Source: Kordia sp. SMS9
GTDB lineage: Bacteria > Bacteroidota > Bacteroidia > Flavobacteriales > Flavobacteriaceae
Direction: 5' to 3'
NCBI RefSeq assembly: GCF_003352465.1
Contig: NZ_CP031153.1
Location: 1,354,465 to 1,418,464 of the forward strand
Length of the DNA stretch: 64,000 nt
Made by a program: the position numbers and the translations under genes. Every line of letters begins with the position of its first letter. Within the stretch, counting starts at the first letter, position 1. This document shows positions 53,728 through 62,282 of the stretch, piece by piece. The notes beneath the pieces were generated by a model. It was not told the DNA's origin, did not search any database, and worked only from the letters and a program-made list of their open reading frames with translations.

Positions 53728-53774
53728 CGTCACTTCGAGTAATTTTCCAAAGGAAAATTGTATCGAGAAGTACT
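53728..53774. repeat. Short copy of the CGTCACTTCGAGT repeat
   Basis: CGTCACTTCGAGT, a hairpin AATTTTCC-aaa-GGAAAATT and TGTATCGAGAAGTACT make a 47-base element, a partial copy of 46731-46869. Confidence 0.7.
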
Positions 53775-53891
53775 ATAAAACTTAAAATGCAAAAAAACAA
53801 ATCAACAAAAAAGAAGAGTAAAGCGATAAACAAATAATAAAAACAATAAAAAGCTAGAAGCAAATAGCTAATAGCCAAAAGCTATCAAAAA

Positions 53892-54326
53892 ATGACCATA
53901 AACATCATCAACAAATCTCAGCACGCATTGCCGCATTATGAAACGCTGGCTTCCGCCGGAATGGACTTACGTGCAAACCTTACGGAATCTGTAACCTTAC
54001 AACCAATGGACAGAGCCATTATCAAAACAGGTTTGTTTATAGAATTACCCATTGGATACGAAGCACAAGTTCGCCCACGAAGCGGTTTAGCCGCCAAAAA
54101 AGGAATCACTGTACTCAATGCGCCTGGAACGATTGATGCAGATTATAGAGGTGAAATTGGCGTAATTCTGGTCAATCTATCCAAAGAAAGCTTCACTATT
54201 GAAAACGGAGAACGCATTGCACAAATAGTCATCGCACAACACGAACGCGCCGAATGGCAAGAAGTATCCGAACTCTCAGAAACCGACAGAGGCGCAGGCG
54301 GATTTGGAAGCACAGGAACGAAGTAG
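53892..54326 (+). CDS. dut: dUTP diphosphatase
   Basis: The 144-residue protein has all five trimeric dUTPase motifs: [47 protein letters not shown] and [10 protein letters not shown]. It hydrolyses dUTP to dUMP and pyrophosphate, which prevents uracil entry into DNA. Length and motifs are complete. It lies 197 bases after the flippase gene. Confidence 0.97.
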   Translation: MTINIINKSQHALPHYETLASAGMDLRANLTESVTLQPMDRAIIKTGLFIELPIGYEAQVRPRSGLAAKKGITVLNAPGTIDADYRGEIGVILVNLSKESFTIENGERIAQIVIAQHERAEWQEVSELSETDRGAGGFGSTGTK

Positions 54327-54729
54327 CTTAGAAATTATAAATGCTAAATGTAAAATTATAAATCGAAAACTATTTTTGAATAACGAATTGACAAGTCAAC
54401 GTATCAGCAAATTAACAGAAAAACCAAACGTCACTTCGAGTAATTTTAGAAGAAAATTGTATCGAGAAGTACTATGAAACGGTAAAGAGATTAGGTTTTA
54501 GACAATAGGAATTAGTAAGTTTCTCAATAATCAACAGATAACAAATAATAAAGTTTATAAGTTTAAGTTTTGGATTAAACATCCAATAAAGGAAACAACA
54601 AATTGACAAATCAATAAAAATAAAAAGTAAAAGTAATCAAGAAATATTCGTGAATTCGTGACAAAAAATAAAAAGCAAGAGTAAGCTAAACAAATCGAAA
54701 AAAAACGAATCAACAAAAAAAACAGACAA
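54327..54729. other. Intergenic region with a CGTCACTTCGAGT repeat and A-rich filler
   Basis: At 54429-54475 there is a third copy of the repeat (CGTCACTTCGAGTAATTTT, then AAAATTGTATCGAGAAGT). The rest is made of phrases such as ATTCGTGAATTCGTGA (about 54650) and AACAAATTGACAAATC. No gene is visible. Confidence 0.65.
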
Positions 54730-55746
54730 ATGAAAATAATAGTTCCCATGGCTGGAAGAGGTTCACGCCTTCGTCCACACACACTTACCGTACCAAAACC
54801 ATTAATTCCCATTGCAGGAAAACCCATTGTACACCGACTCGTTTCTGACATTGCCAAAGTATTAGGCGAACCTATCGAAGAAGTGGCGTTTGTATTAGGA
54901 GATCCAGCGTTTTTTGGCGACGATGTAGTACAAAGTTTAACGGAACTGGCAGAAGGCTTGGGCGCAAAAGCAAGCATCTATCGCCAAGATGAACCACTAG
55001 GAACTGGTCACGCCATTATGTGTGCGAAAGATTCACTATCTGGTCCAGCAGTCATCGCGTATGCAGATACCTTAATTCGTGCCGATTTCAATCTGGACAA
55101 AGATGCAGACGCTGCCATTTGGGTAAAACAAGTAGACAAACCCGAAGCGTATGGAGTTGTGAAACTAAACAATCACAATGAAATCGTAGAATTGGTAGAA
55201 AAGCCAGCCGAATTTGTCTCAGATTTAGCCGTGATCGGAATCTACTATTTCAAAGATGTAGCGGTATTAAAAGAAGAATTACAATACGTATTAGACAACA
55301 ATATCATTCACGGTGGCGAATACCAAATCAATGACGGAATCAAAGGAATGATGGCAAAAGGACGTCGTTTTGTTACGGGAAAAGTAGATGAATGGATGGA
55401 CTGTGGAAACAAAAACGTCACCATAGAAACCAACGGAAAAATGCTAGGCTTTTTACAAGCTGATGGCGAAAAATTAGTAGCAGATTCTGCTCAAATCATC
55501 AACTCTGAAATCATTTCGCCTTGCTACATTGGTGAAAATGTTGTGATTAAAAATGCGACGGTTGGACCAAATGTTTCTGTGGGAGACAACACCACATTAG
55601 AAAACGTAACTCTTAAAAATAGCTTAATACAAACCAATACTACCGTAAAAAATGCTAATTTAGACGAAGCAATGATCGGAAACCATGCAACATTTGACGG
55701 AAGCTTTACGAAAATAAGCATTGGCGATTATTCAAGCTTGGAATAA
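54730..55746 (+). CDS. Sugar-phosphate nucleotidyltransferase (GlmU/RmlA-like) with left-handed beta-helix
   Basis: The 338-residue protein has an N-terminal nucleotidyltransferase domain (about 1-230) with the signature PMAGRGSRLRPHTLTVPKPL, then AYADTLI and DEWMDCGNK. The C-terminal part (about 260-338) has left-handed hexapeptide repeats (VVIKNATVGPNVSVGDN, TTLENVTLKNSLI). It should transfer a nucleotide to a sugar-1-phosphate. The exact sugar cannot be told. In Flavobacteriia this gene type lies with TPR and DUF4292 genes as here. Confidence 0.88.
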   Translation: MKIIVPMAGRGSRLRPHTLTVPKPLIPIAGKPIVHRLVSDIAKVLGEPIEEVAFVLGDPAFFGDDVVQSLTELAEGLGAKASIYRQDEPLGTGHAIMCAKDSLSGPAVIAYADTLIRADFNLDKDADAAIWVKQVDKPEAYGVVKLNNHNEIVELVEKPAEFVSDLAVIGIYYFKDVAVLKEELQYVLDNNIIHGGEYQINDGIKGMMAKGRRFVTGKVDEWMDCGNKNVTIETNGKMLGFLQADGEKLVADSAQIINSEIISPCYIGENVVIKNATVGPNVSVGDNTTLENVTLKNSLIQTNTTVKNANLDEAMIGNHATFDGSFTKISIGDYSSLE

Positions 55747-55765
55747 TAATTGAAGACAAATACAC

Positions 55766-56386
55766 ATGAAAAAAATTGTATTACTATTATGTATTTTTAT
55801 AAGTTTTCAAACCTTTGCACAGCATGGCTGGACAGAAGGAACGCTGTATTTAAAAAACGGAACCGAAAAAAATGGACTCATTAAGTTTCCAAGAGTTTCA
55901 AAAAATCTAATTTCTTTCAGTGGAAAACAAAAAGTAAAATTCAAAACAAACAAAAAGGCAAAAAAAGAACAATTCGATCACAAACAAGTAGATAAAATTG
56001 TCTTTACGTATGCTAATTCGGAAACTGCTGTTTACAAATACATTACAGTTTCTAAAAACACACACGAGCTTTTTAAGCTTATTACTAAAGGAAATGCAAC
56101 CTTATATGCCCGAAGTGTCAGTTATACATCATCGCCAGCAGTATTTCATCCTGGAACGATGCAGCCCATAATGTATGACTTTAATGATTTTGATGAATTT
56201 TATGTATTAAAAAAAGGTGAAAAAATAGCACAACCTTTAATCACCATGCGTATTTCTAGATCGTTTAAAAAAAGAGCGATGGAATATTTTGCCGATTGTC
56301 CAAGTATAGTAGCGAAACTAAAAAACAAAACTTACAGAAAACAAGATGTAGAAACAGTTATAAAAGCGTATAATAATTGCAATTAA
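55766..56386 (+). CDS. Secreted protein of unknown function
   Basis: The 206-residue protein has a signal peptide (IVLLLCIFISFQTFAQ). The mature part starts HGWTEGTLYLKNGTEKNGLIKF, a beta-rich motif common in Bacteroidota secreted proteins, and has basic stretches such as KTNKKAKKEQ. There are no catalytic motifs. It follows the nucleotidyltransferase gene by 19 bases, so co-transcription is likely. Confidence 0.7.
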   Translation: MKKIVLLLCIFISFQTFAQHGWTEGTLYLKNGTEKNGLIKFPRVSKNLISFSGKQKVKFKTNKKAKKEQFDHKQVDKIVFTYANSETAVYKYITVSKNTHELFKLITKGNATLYARSVSYTSSPAVFHPGTMQPIMYDFNDFDEFYVLKKGEKIAQPLITMRISRSFKKRAMEYFADCPSIVAKLKNKTYRKQDVETVIKAYNNCN

Positions 56387-56398
56387 ACTAAAAGACAG

Positions 56399-57328
56399 AT
56401 GAAAAAATACATGTACATACTTTTACTCTCAGGAATATTCACGTTTATTCCTAAGTATGTGCATGCGCAAGAAGAAGAAAGTGCCGAAATATCGCTAGAA
56501 GAAAACATTGACGAATTTCAAGAACATTTCTTTGAAGCCTTAAAACAACGCGGTATTGAAAACTACGATCGCGCTGTGGACGCATTGCTAAAATGTCAAA
56601 AAATTGACGACAATGCGACCATCGCTTTTGAATTGGGGAAAAACTACTTTTCGCTGAAAGACTATGAAAAAGCGAAAGAATCGTTTCAAAAAGCAGTCAA
56701 CAAAAAACCACAAAACCAATGGTATCTTACTGGCTTATTCAACGTGCAAGTCAAAATGGGTGAACGTGAAGAAGCCATAGAAACGGGTAATAAAGTCGTT
56801 CGACTCAATTCTGGTTTTAGAGAAGATGTAGCCAAAGTCTATGTGAGCATGCGCGAATATAAAAAAGCACTCAAAGAACTCGAAAAACTTCAAAAAGATG
56901 GCGGACTGACTTTTACAGCTGCAAACATGAAAGACATGTTGGAAAAGCAAGTAAAACGCAAACGCAAATCTGACGGTAAAGTTGCCGAGGTTATTGACCA
57001 AACCCCAACACCAAGAGTTAGAGGTGACGGGAAAATCATAGATCAAGTAAAAGATGCGTTGCAAACCAAATCCTATGAAGCAGCCAATAGACTTGCAAAA
57101 ATGGGCTTAAACGACTTTCCTTCGCAACCAAAACTCTATTTATACAATGCAAAGGCATTAACTGCGTTAAAAGAATATGGAAAAGCGATAGAAATGCTAG
57201 AAATTGGCTTGGATTACATTGTTGATGATGCCGCGCTTGAAAAAGAATTCTATCAAACTTTTGCAGCTGCGTATAAAAAAATGGGCAACTCCAAAAAGGA
57301 AAATTTCTATCGTAAAAAAATACAATAA
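56399..57328 (+). CDS. Secreted TPR protein
   Basis: The 309-residue protein has a signal peptide (YILLLSGIFTFIPKYVHAQ), an acidic linker (EEESAEISLEENIDEF) and TPR repeats: AFELGKNYFSLKDYEKAKESF, WYLTGLFNVQVKMGEREEA, KVYVSMREYKKALKEL, then YNAKALTALKEYGKAIEML near the end. It should form an envelope scaffold. It is 12 bases after the previous gene and 28 bases before the DUF4292 gene. Confidence 0.8.
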   Translation: MKKYMYILLLSGIFTFIPKYVHAQEEESAEISLEENIDEFQEHFFEALKQRGIENYDRAVDALLKCQKIDDNATIAFELGKNYFSLKDYEKAKESFQKAVNKKPQNQWYLTGLFNVQVKMGEREEAIETGNKVVRLNSGFREDVAKVYVSMREYKKALKELEKLQKDGGLTFTAANMKDMLEKQVKRKRKSDGKVAEVIDQTPTPRVRGDGKIIDQVKDALQTKSYEAANRLAKMGLNDFPSQPKLYLYNAKALTALKEYGKAIEMLEIGLDYIVDDAALEKEFYQTFAAAYKKMGNSKKENFYRKKIQ

Positions 57329-57356
57329 ACGTTCGCGTGAACTAAAAAACACACAC

Positions 57357-58127
57357 TTGAAAAACAGCATTCACATCTTTATTACAAGTTTCGTATTGCT
57401 CTTTTTAGTCGGTTGCAAATCGTCTAAAACGATCGTGTCTTCGGGACAAGTAGCCAATCTGTCTGCCAAAAATATCATTAAAAATCATTACCGAAACGCA
57501 GTAAACTTTAAAACGATTCGCGGAAAGCTCAAAGTGGATTTTGACGATGGTAAAATGCAGGATAATTTCACGCTAAATCTCCGCATGGAAAAGGACAAAA
57601 ATATCTGGATCAGTGCAAAATTAGGAGTTGTTAAAATTCTCATCACACCTAAAAAAGTAAGTTTCTACAACAAATTGGACAATACCTATTTTGAAGGCGA
57701 TTACAAACTGATCAGTAAATTTATAGGCACAGCACTAGATTTTGAAAAAATACAAAACTTACTAGTGGGCGAAGCGTTATTCAATCTAAAAAAAGAACGA
57801 TTTACTTCTGAAATTGTAGATAAAACCTATGCATTATCGCCAAAACGCGATTTGGAACTTTTCACTCGATTGTTCTTCTTAGATGCGTTTCATTTCAAAG
57901 TAAAAAAACAACAACTTGCACAAGAAAACGAAAATCGCTTATTAACGATTGATTATCCAGCGTATCAAAAAATAACGGGACAAGCATTTCCAAAAAATAT
58001 AGCAATACAAGCGGAAGAAATTCATAAAACCACCACAATTCAAGTCGAATATCGCAAAGTGACATTCAATGACAAGGTGCGTTTTCCGTTTAAAATTCCA
58101 AGTGGATACCGAGAAATAAAAATATAG
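57357..58127 (+). CDS. DUF4292-like lipoprotein
   Basis: I place the start at TTG (57357), which opens on a lipoprotein signal (ITSFVLLFLVGCKSSK). The frame extends upstream into the previous gene but is not needed. The 256-residue protein has the LolA/LolB-like pattern FKTIRGKLKVDFDDGKMQDNF and KNIWISAKLGVVKILITPKKVSFYNK, then TFEGDYKLI-like YFEGDYKLISKFIG. It resembles DUF4292, usually found in front of an EnvC/LytM gene as here, with stop and start sharing one base. It may act in lipid or lipoprotein handling at the outer membrane. That role is inferred. Confidence 0.82.
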   Translation: MKNSIHIFITSFVLLFLVGCKSSKTIVSSGQVANLSAKNIIKNHYRNAVNFKTIRGKLKVDFDDGKMQDNFTLNLRMEKDKNIWISAKLGVVKILITPKKVSFYNKLDNTYFEGDYKLISKFIGTALDFEKIQNLLVGEALFNLKKERFTSEIVDKTYALSPKRDLELFTRLFFLDAFHFKVKKQQLAQENENRLLTIDYPAYQKITGQAFPKNIAIQAEEIHKTTTIQVEYRKVTFNDKVRFPFKIPSGYREIKI

Positions 58128-59362
58128 TGAAGTTACAATTTAGCAAACATATTCATACAAAAATCCTCCTCGTACTGCTGTTATTGGCAAGTACGGTCAG
58201 TGTTGCGCAAGAAGATAAAAAAAAGGAACTAGAAGCAAAGCGATTGCGTTTGCAAAAGGAAATACGATTGATCAACAAGCTGATTCGCAAAAACACCTCG
58301 AAAACAAAATTTATAGTTGATGACGTACAAAGCATCAATCATAAAATTCGCGTCAAGCGCGATTTGATCAAAGTAATGAACCGCGAAACAAATCTGCTCA
58401 CAAGTCAAATAAACAGCAACATTAAAAAAATAGGACAATTACGGAACGATTTAACGAAGCTAAAAGCGGATTACGCTGAAATGATCCGAAAGACGTACAA
58501 AAGTCGCTCTGAGCAAAGCAGATTGATGTTTTTACTTTCGTCAGAAAGCTTCCTGCAAGCCTACAAACGTGTGCAATACATGAAGCAATATGCGAATTAC
58601 CGAAAGGAGCAAGGCGAAGCGATTGTGGCACGAACGCAAGAATTACAAGCATTGAACAAAACCTTTTCCAAACAAAAAAAGCAGAAAGAAGCATTGATTG
58701 TGGAAAATCGAAACGTGCAAAAAGAGCTTGAAAACGAAAAAAAGATTCAAAATGAAATGTTGGCTTCCTTGCGAAAAGATACGAGCAAATACGCTGCACA
58801 AGTAAAAAAGAAGCAGCGACAAGCCGATGAAATTGATCGTCAAATTGATAAAATAATTCGTGATGCCATTGCGAGTTCCAATGTAAAAGCAGGAAAAACA
58901 ACTACGAGTAAAACATACGCATTAACGCCAGAAGCGAAAGCCATTGGAAACAGTTTTGCAGCAAACAAAGGAAAACATATTTGGCCAGTTTCCGAAGGAA
59001 CCAAAGTGCGCGGCTATGGAAACTATCGTGATGTGGTCAACCCGAATGTAACGAGAGTCAGTAACGGAGTTATTATTGCGACCAATCAAGACGAAACGGT
59101 GCGCGCGGTGTACAACGGAGAAATCACGCGAATATTTGCAACGAAAGAAGGTGTAAAATGTGTATTAATTCGCCACGGAAGCTACTTTACCACGTACTTC
59201 GGACTCAAAACAGTTTCGGTAAAAACGGGTGATACAGTTTCCAAAAAGCAAGAAATCGGAACCATGTACACCAACAAAAGTACGGGAAAAACCGAACTCA
59301 AATTCACGGTTTTCAAAAACACCACACGACTCAATCCAGAAACTTGGTTGTATCGAATGTGA
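58127..59362 (+). CDS. EnvC-like murein hydrolase activator with degenerate LytM domain
   Basis: The 411-residue protein starts at GTG (58127), whose first base is the last base of the upstream stop codon. It has a signal peptide (ILLVLLLLASTVSVAQ), a long coiled-coil (about 30-260) and a C-terminal LytM/M23 domain (about 285-411). The zinc ligands are missing: the first His/Asp region reads NPNVTRVSNGVII and the HxH region reads ELKFTVFKN. So it should be an activator of amidases and not itself a hydrolase, like EnvC. It should act at the division site in the periplasm. Confidence 0.88.
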   Translation: MKLQFSKHIHTKILLVLLLLASTVSVAQEDKKKELEAKRLRLQKEIRLINKLIRKNTSKTKFIVDDVQSINHKIRVKRDLIKVMNRETNLLTSQINSNIKKIGQLRNDLTKLKADYAEMIRKTYKSRSEQSRLMFLLSSESFLQAYKRVQYMKQYANYRKEQGEAIVARTQELQALNKTFSKQKKQKEALIVENRNVQKELENEKKIQNEMLASLRKDTSKYAAQVKKKQRQADEIDRQIDKIIRDAIASSNVKAGKTTTSKTYALTPEAKAIGNSFAANKGKHIWPVSEGTKVRGYGNYRDVVNPNVTRVSNGVIIATNQDETVRAVYNGEITRIFATKEGVKCVLIRHGSYFTTYFGLKTVSVKTGDTVSKKQEIGTMYTNKSTGKTELKFTVFKNTTRLNPETWLYRM

Positions 59363-59424
59363 CGCACTAAGCGTGCGTCATGCTGAACTTTTACACTGAG
59401 TTAAATCGAAGTGTGATTCAGCAT
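59361..59424. repeat. Tandem palindromes downstream of envC; intergenic region to 59663
   Basis: GACGCAC-taagc-GTGCGTC (59361-59379) is followed by ATGCTGAA...ACACT...AGTGT...TTCAGCAT (59380-59424). The rest of 59425-59663 holds related 'TCGAAGT/TCGACAC' fragments and no gene. Confidence 0.6.
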
Positions 59425-59663
59425 CTATTCTGTCATTGACTTCGTCGAATCTTCGATTTTCTGGCACTTGTACTGAGTTTGCCGAAGAAGGGCAGGAATA
59501 CAATCTTAGGAAAAATAAAATCACAGGATATCTCGACACACATTTTTTTCAAAATTTACTCGATATGACAGTTTTGAGATCAATAAGAAAATTAGGAGTT
59601 CTGTGTAAAATCTACAAATCCACAAACAAAAAGAGTCTAAAAGCGATCTAAAACAAAGTGCAC

Positions 59664-60179
59664 CTATGAATTAAAAAACAACGCTTTCAATTCTGTAGCT
59701 TCAGCAGGTTTCATCTTTCCAGCCAATACTAAGCTTAATTGACGACGACGCAATGCACCTTCAAAACGTTCTTTTTCCAATTCCGTTTCAGGAATCAACT
59801 CAGGAATGCGAACAGGTCTTCCGGTATCATCTACAGCAACAAAGGTATAAATAGCTTCATTGGCTTTGTCGCGCATGCCCGATTCACGATCTTCAATCCA
59901 AACATCAATATAAATTTCCATCGACGATTTAAACGCGCGTGAAATGTTGGCTTCTACCGTTACCACACTTCCCACAGGAATGGAACGATTGAACGCTACG
60001 TGATTTACAGAAGCGGTTACGACAATACGTCGCGAATGTCTACGTGCGGCAATACTTGCAGCTCTGTCCATACGTGCTAATAGTTCACCACCAAATAAAT
60101 TATTTAACGGATTGGTTTCACTTGGCAATACCAAGTCAGTCATAATCGTTTTCGAGGCTTTTGGATGTTTTGCTTCCAT
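59664..60179 (-). CDS. Acyl-CoA thioesterase, YciA/hot-dog type
   Basis: The ATG at 60179 gives MEAKHPKASKTIMTDLVLPS. The frame is open six codons further up from a TTG. The 171-residue protein has the hot-dog thioesterase signature PLNNLFGGELLARMDRAAS with the conserved Gly-Gly and Asp, then VTASVNHVAFNRSIPVGS and IYTFVAVDDTGRP. It should hydrolyse acyl-CoA in the cytoplasm. It is a hexamer in known families. The substrate length is unknown. Confidence 0.92.
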   Translation of the reverse strand: MEAKHPKASKTIMTDLVLPSETNPLNNLFGGELLARMDRAASIAARRHSRRIVVTASVNHVAFNRSIPVGSVVTVEANISRAFKSSMEIYIDVWIEDRESGMRDKANEAIYTFVAVDDTGRPVRIPELIPETELEKERFEGALRRRQLSLVLAGKMKPAEATELKALFFNS

Positions 60180-60250
60180 CAAAAAAAGTTTTTGCAAAGG
60201 TACGGAGATTCGTTTTGAAGCAACTTAAAAAAATGTGAATAATTGTCATA

Positions 60251-60283
60251 AAAAAAGACCGCTTTTGCAAACAGTCTTTTATA
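60251..60283 (-). terminator. Terminator of the HU/SPOR gene
   Basis: AAAAGAC (60252-60258) pairs with GTCTTTT (60274-60280). On the minus strand the stem is followed by a T-run (TTTTTTTATGAC), as expected for a gene ending at 60305. Confidence 0.65.
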
Positions 60284-60304
60284 AATATCTAAAAATGGAT
60301 TCTT

Positions 60305-61267
60305 TTATTTCGTCACTAACAACCAAGCTTCTGGAGCTGTGTTTCGTTTTATTTGTGCCAATGCCGTAATGGCTTCTGCACGTGTAGTATAACTTGCGTA
60401 TGATACTTGATGCAATCCGTAGCGATTTTTTCCTAGCAATTCTGCTTCAAAACCTTGCGTTTGCAATTCGGCTACTTTTTCGTGTGCGTTTTTTTCAATT
60501 CGAAAAGCGCCAGCAACTACGTGATAGTTTTGAATTTCTTTAGCAACTTGCAATGTAATTGACGGCAATTCTACAGGATTGGCACTAAAAAAGGTCGCTT
60601 GTTGAATGTACTGATCAATAGATTTCTTCGCTTTTTCATGCTCCACAACTTGTTGTTTCTTTTGTTGTGTGTTGCTGTATTCGTTAAAACCGAAAAAACC
60701 TGCGCTCAAAATGATAGCGGCTGCGGCTGCGTATGTCCAAGGAAAACGTTTACGACGTGTTTCTTCCACAATTGGCAACGGAATGGCTTCTGCAACTTCT
60801 TCTTTGATGACCAAAGGTGTTTTTTCTTTCTGTACTTCTTCCACAATACGCTCTATTTCAGAAGAAACAAACGAAGACAATCCGAATGATGAAGTTAAAT
60901 AATTGAGTTGATATGATGGCTCAAACTGCATTTTTCCTTCCATATTCAAGAAAAGATCACCCACATTTTCAAGAGAAATAATCTCAGAATTATCCAAGCG
61001 CTTTTTCCAAATCGCAACTTCCGATTGTACTTTTTGAAGTGTAGTTTCATACTCTTCTTTGGTCACATCGGCAATGTATTTTACCAACAAACCGTCATTA
61101 GAGTTCAATTGTGCATTGAATGATAATTCTTTGGTTGGTGGATAAAAAGCATTGGTAGTATGGTGAACTTGCGCTCCTTTTCGTTGCGTTAAAAAAGCAC
61201 CGAAGTTAGGAATTGTCACACATTCATATCTGTATAAAAGGTCGCTTATGTATAATTCTAATCTCAT
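60305..61267 (-). CDS. CCDC81-like HU domain and SPOR domain membrane protein
   Basis: The 320-residue protein has the N-terminal pair of HU-like CCDC81 domains (about 1-130; ISDLLYRYECVTIPNFGAFL, then LDNSEIISLENVGDLFLN). A proline/acidic linker and one membrane helix follow (FPWTYAAAAAIILSAGFFGF, about 174-193). The C-terminal SPOR domain (about 245-320; VVAGAFRIEKNAHEKV, then LHQVSYASYTTRAEAI) should bind denuded septal peptidoglycan. It thus connects a cytoplasmic HU-like domain to the cell wall at division. This is a common architecture in Bacteroidota. Confidence 0.88.
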   Translation of the reverse strand: MRLELYISDLLYRYECVTIPNFGAFLTQRKGAQVHHTTNAFYPPTKELSFNAQLNSNDGLLVKYIADVTKEEYETTLQKVQSEVAIWKKRLDNSEIISLENVGDLFLNMEGKMQFEPSYQLNYLTSSFGLSSFVSSEIERIVEEVQKEKTPLVIKEEVAEAIPLPIVEETRRKRFPWTYAAAAAIILSAGFFGFNEYSNTQQKKQQVVEHEKAKKSIDQYIQQATFFSANPVELPSITLQVAKEIQNYHVVAGAFRIEKNAHEKVAELQTQGFEAELLGKNRYGLHQVSYASYTTRAEAITALAQIKRNTAPEAWLLVTK

Positions 61268-61342
61268 TAAAACAAATTTAGAAAAAAAAGAAAGCCGATC
61301 ACATATCGACGTAACTTTTTATTAACATTCGATTTTGTGTAT

Positions 61343-61609
61343 TTAAATGATTGGTGATGCATTTACTTCTCCAATAAAGCCCAATTCTTCCTCTTCTTCT
61401 TCTGTAAAGAATACCATATCAATGGGAAGATGCGATGCATCAAGCAATTCTCTGATCATTTTTGGTTCTTGCGCGTTTTTATAAATGATTAAAATATCAA
61501 TATCGTTTTGTTCTTTATGTGACTTTAGTGAAGACCCAAATACATAGAAACGAATATGCGCATGCGTCGTGGTAATAGTTCGTATTTGAGAAACTAGGCT
61601 TTGTTCCAT
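61343..61609 (-). CDS. MNT-like minimal nucleotidyltransferase
   Basis: The ATG at 61609 (MEQSLVSQIRTITTTH) is preferred over 61642, which lies deeper in the upstream gene. It still overlaps that gene by 16 bases. The 88-residue protein has the polymerase-beta-like motif GSSLKSHKEQNDIDI, that is GS followed by DxD, which binds metal and nucleotide. It ends EEEEELGFIGEV. Such small MNT proteins often pair with a HEPN partner in toxin-antitoxin modules. The upstream partner here is not a recognisable HEPN. Confidence 0.78.
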   Translation of the reverse strand: MEQSLVSQIRTITTTHAHIRFYVFGSSLKSHKEQNDIDILIIYKNAQEPKMIRELLDASHLPIDMVFFTEEEEEELGFIGEVNASPII

Positions 61610-62202
61610 GCTTTTGATAAATTTGTTAGTAATTCGCCCCAATAATAGATTTTAATAGCATGATTTTTAGCATAAGTTTGCGCTTGGCGAGTAATTCTTG
61701 CTTTTGAGTTTAGAGATAATATTGCGTGAAAGTTTTGCTGTTTAGATTTTGCATACCGAAGACTTTCTATACCAATGTCATATTCTTTCAATGTACAAAT
61801 AATTATAGTAGGCAGTTGATGTCTGGTTATTTCATACCGATTGGAATCTAATTGCTTCACATTTTTCACAGCATCGTGTTTCAATAGAAAACTTATGGTA
61901 AAATCATATTTTGTGAGTTCAAACGTCCAAATGGCGTCTTGTTTTATTATTTTTTTGAGCTTACTAAAGCTGCCATGATCAATTTGCATCTGATTTAAAA
62001 ACTGCAATGTATCAGCAGATGCATACGGTTTTTCTACAAGATTGAGAATGAAGTTGGGTGTATGTAACTGCAATTCATGTTTTATAGTCGTTAGATGCAT
62101 ATTTCTAACAGCGATGATCAGTACATGAATCGTATCGCCATTATTTTTATAAATCTGAAACCGATTTGTGTCCGTTTTTTTAATGGATTTAATGCTTGGC
62201 AA
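61594..62202 (-). CDS. Unknown protein with internal duplication, paired with MNT
   Basis: I do not recognise this 202-residue protein. Two halves look related: IKKTDTNRFQIYKNNGDT and VLIIAVRN (about residues 6-33) against VKQLDSNRYEITRHQLPT and IIICTLKEYD (about 116-142). Each runs into a stretch of helix. The gene overlaps the MNT gene by 16 bases, so translation is probably coupled. It lies downstream of the radical SAM gene after 80 bases. It may be the partner or substrate of the nucleotidyltransferase, but no R-x4-6-H HEPN motif is clear. Confidence 0.6.
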   Translation of the reverse strand: MPSIKSIKKTDTNRFQIYKNNGDTIHVLIIAVRNMHLTTIKHELQLHTPNFILNLVEKPYASADTLQFLNQMQIDHGSFSKLKKIIKQDAIWTFELTKYDFTISFLLKHDAVKNVKQLDSNRYEITRHQLPTIIICTLKEYDIGIESLRYAKSKQQNFHAILSLNSKARITRQAQTYAKNHAIKIYYWGELLTNLSKAWNKA

Positions 62203-62282
62203 TTTGCTAATTCTATGGAGTACCCAATTTGCTATGTTCGATTGATTTTTGATACGATTATAATGAAGTTTTATGTATAAAA

